From positions 18,764 to 82,763 of the forward strand of contig NZ_BDCK01000046.1 in the NCBI RefSeq assembly GCF_001613465.1: DNA of 64,000 bases, written 5' to 3'. Position 1 is the stretch's first letter. Each line of letters starts with the position of its first letter. This stretch comes from Nocardia niwae NBRC 108934 = DSM 45340. GTDB taxonomy: Bacteria; Actinomycetota; Actinomycetes; Mycobacteriales; Mycobacteriaceae. A program made the position numbers and the translations under genes. Below the pieces are notes generated by a model, which saw only the letters and a list, made by a program, of their open reading frames with translations, was not told where the DNA came from and did not search any database. Positions 63,292 through 64,000 of this stretch are shown here, piece after piece.

Positions 63292-64000
63292 TTACTGCTG
63301 GGGAGCGGCAGGTGGGGCGGGCAGCGGAATGACGATGCCGAAGGGCAAGGTGATTCCGGGCTGCGGCGTTGGCGTGGGGGCGGCCTCGGGCGCCGGTTCG
63401 GGTTCCGGCGCGGGCGGTGTGGCGGTGGCCGGCTCGGTATCGCCGCGAGGCGCGGGGCCGGGAGCGGGTGGATCGCCGGGGAGCGGGACGGATTCGGTGG
63501 TGGCGAGCGTGGTGTCGGGCTGTGCGCATCGGGCGGCTGCCTGGTCCGGCGTGCCCGGCCGACCCGCGGTCGCGTTATCGGCGGGCTTGCCCGCGGCGGG
63601 GTCGGCGGGGCCGGACGGCTGGGCCGGTGCGGCGCCATAGGGTTGCTGCGGGGCTAGTGGTACGCGCGCGGTCCCGGGTAGGTCGGGGAACGGCATCGGT
63701 GCGGGAACCGATTGCCCCACACACGGATCGACCGGCGGGGGCGGGCAGAAGATCCCGCACGGGATCGGCGGCAGACCCGGGATCGTGATCATCACCTGGG
63801 TCGGCACAGGACGCGGCCGCGGCGCCGGAGCCTGGCCGGCCGCTCGTGCCTGCTCCGCTGGATCCGTGGCCGGCGGCGTGGTGCGCACCGCGGACATGTC
63901 CGAACCCGGCGACAGCGTGCCCGGGGCAACCAGATCCGGCGAGATCCGCACCTGCGTCGGCGCACCCCCCGTCCGATACGCCGCCGACCAACTCAGCACA
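63292..64000 (-). CDS. Proline-rich exported-type protein, C-terminal part (partial)
   Basis: At least 235 residues are visible, running off the right edge, with Pro/Ala exceeding half the composition. It has a small Cys cluster (PPIPCGIFCPPPPVDPC), a QVRISPDLV/QVMITIPGLPP pair that looks like a short repeat, and a hydrophobic Pro-rich end (GITLPFGIVIPLP). It probably has its signal peptide and folded domain beyond the window. The C-x2-FC motif recalls the two small membrane proteins at 55819 and 56287. Confidence 0.6.
   Translation of the reverse strand, partial: VLSWSAAYRTGGAPTQVRISPDLVAPGTLSPGSDMSAVRTTPPATDPAEQARAAGQAPAPRPRPVPTQVMITIPGLPPIPCGIFCPPPPVDPCVGQSVPAPMPFPDLPGTARVPLAPQQPYGAAPAQPSGPADPAAGKPADNATAGRPGTPDQAAARCAQPDTTLATTESVPLPGDPPAPGPAPRGDTEPATATPPAPEPEPAPEAAPTPTPQPGITLPFGIVIPLPAPPAAPQQ

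Overview
This window looks like chromosomal DNA of a mycolic-acid actinomycete, most probably Nocardia (inference). The sequence is GC-rich, starts are often GTG, many genes overlap by 4 bp, and several starts look leaderless. Family-level markers include mycothiol synthesis (mshB), coenzyme F420 synthesis (fbiC), phosphatidylinositol-mannoside/lipoarabinomannan assembly (pimE, lpqW), glucosyl-3-phosphoglycerate synthesis (gpgS), GlgC/GlgM glucan precursors, and SigE/RseA/HtrA/TatB. No IS element, prophage, CRISPR array, rRNA or tRNA was recognised.

1-14.6 kb is accessory. It holds a roadblock-like protein, a 5'-truncated flavin reductase behind a MerR-type operator, an EamA exporter paired with an AraC regulator, and an MFS exporter paired with a MarR regulator. 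It also holds a WYL regulator paired with a mycothiol-type DinB enzyme, a complete osmolyte ABC transporter (permease-ATPase-permease-lipoprotein), a CHAP hydrolase, a tandem-duplicated protein of unknown function, a Tat-exported Rv2525c-like protein, and a protein with Ser at every third residue.

14.6-47.6 kb follows the order of the M. tuberculosis Rv1157c-Rv1208 region as I recall it: Rv1157c-like, pimE, pterin dehydratase, typA, lpqW, mshB, Rv1171-like, fbiC, fdxC, dapC, rocA, fadD36, dapD, dapE, LOG, fadD6, folP2, gpgS. Inserted into it are an amino-acid permease, PH-domain proteins, two DUF2236 paralogs with a TetR regulator and a shared 27-bp operator, a PPOX oxidoreductase, and two decayed gene remnants (an APC permease tail with an internal amber stop, and a quinone-oxidoreductase tail between dapD and dapE).

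47.7-51.7 kb is a strip of poorly characterised genes: small membrane proteins, an orphan XdhC, and a HTH plus sensor-like protein. From 51.7 to 61.1 kb the genes tatB, htrA, rseA, sigE, methyltransferase, glgC, glgM, DUF3117, tagA and DivIVA-like appear in exactly the reverse order and strand of M. tuberculosis Rv1224-Rv1209. They are followed directly by mrp and an Rv1230c-like transglycosylase in the normal orientation, which amounts to one clean inversion. The window ends inside a proline-rich exported protein.

Functional themes are cell-envelope biogenesis and stress (pimE, lpqW, SigE-RseA-HtrA-Tat, transglycosylase, CHAP), lysine/DAP synthesis (dapC, dapD, dapE), storage and MGLP-linked glucan (glgC, glgM, gpgS), and redox cofactors (F420, mycothiol, 7Fe ferredoxin, Mrp). 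Several genes too short for routine ORF calling are listed: 58-aa Cys/Lys protein, 52-aa ORF, 55-aa DUF3117.
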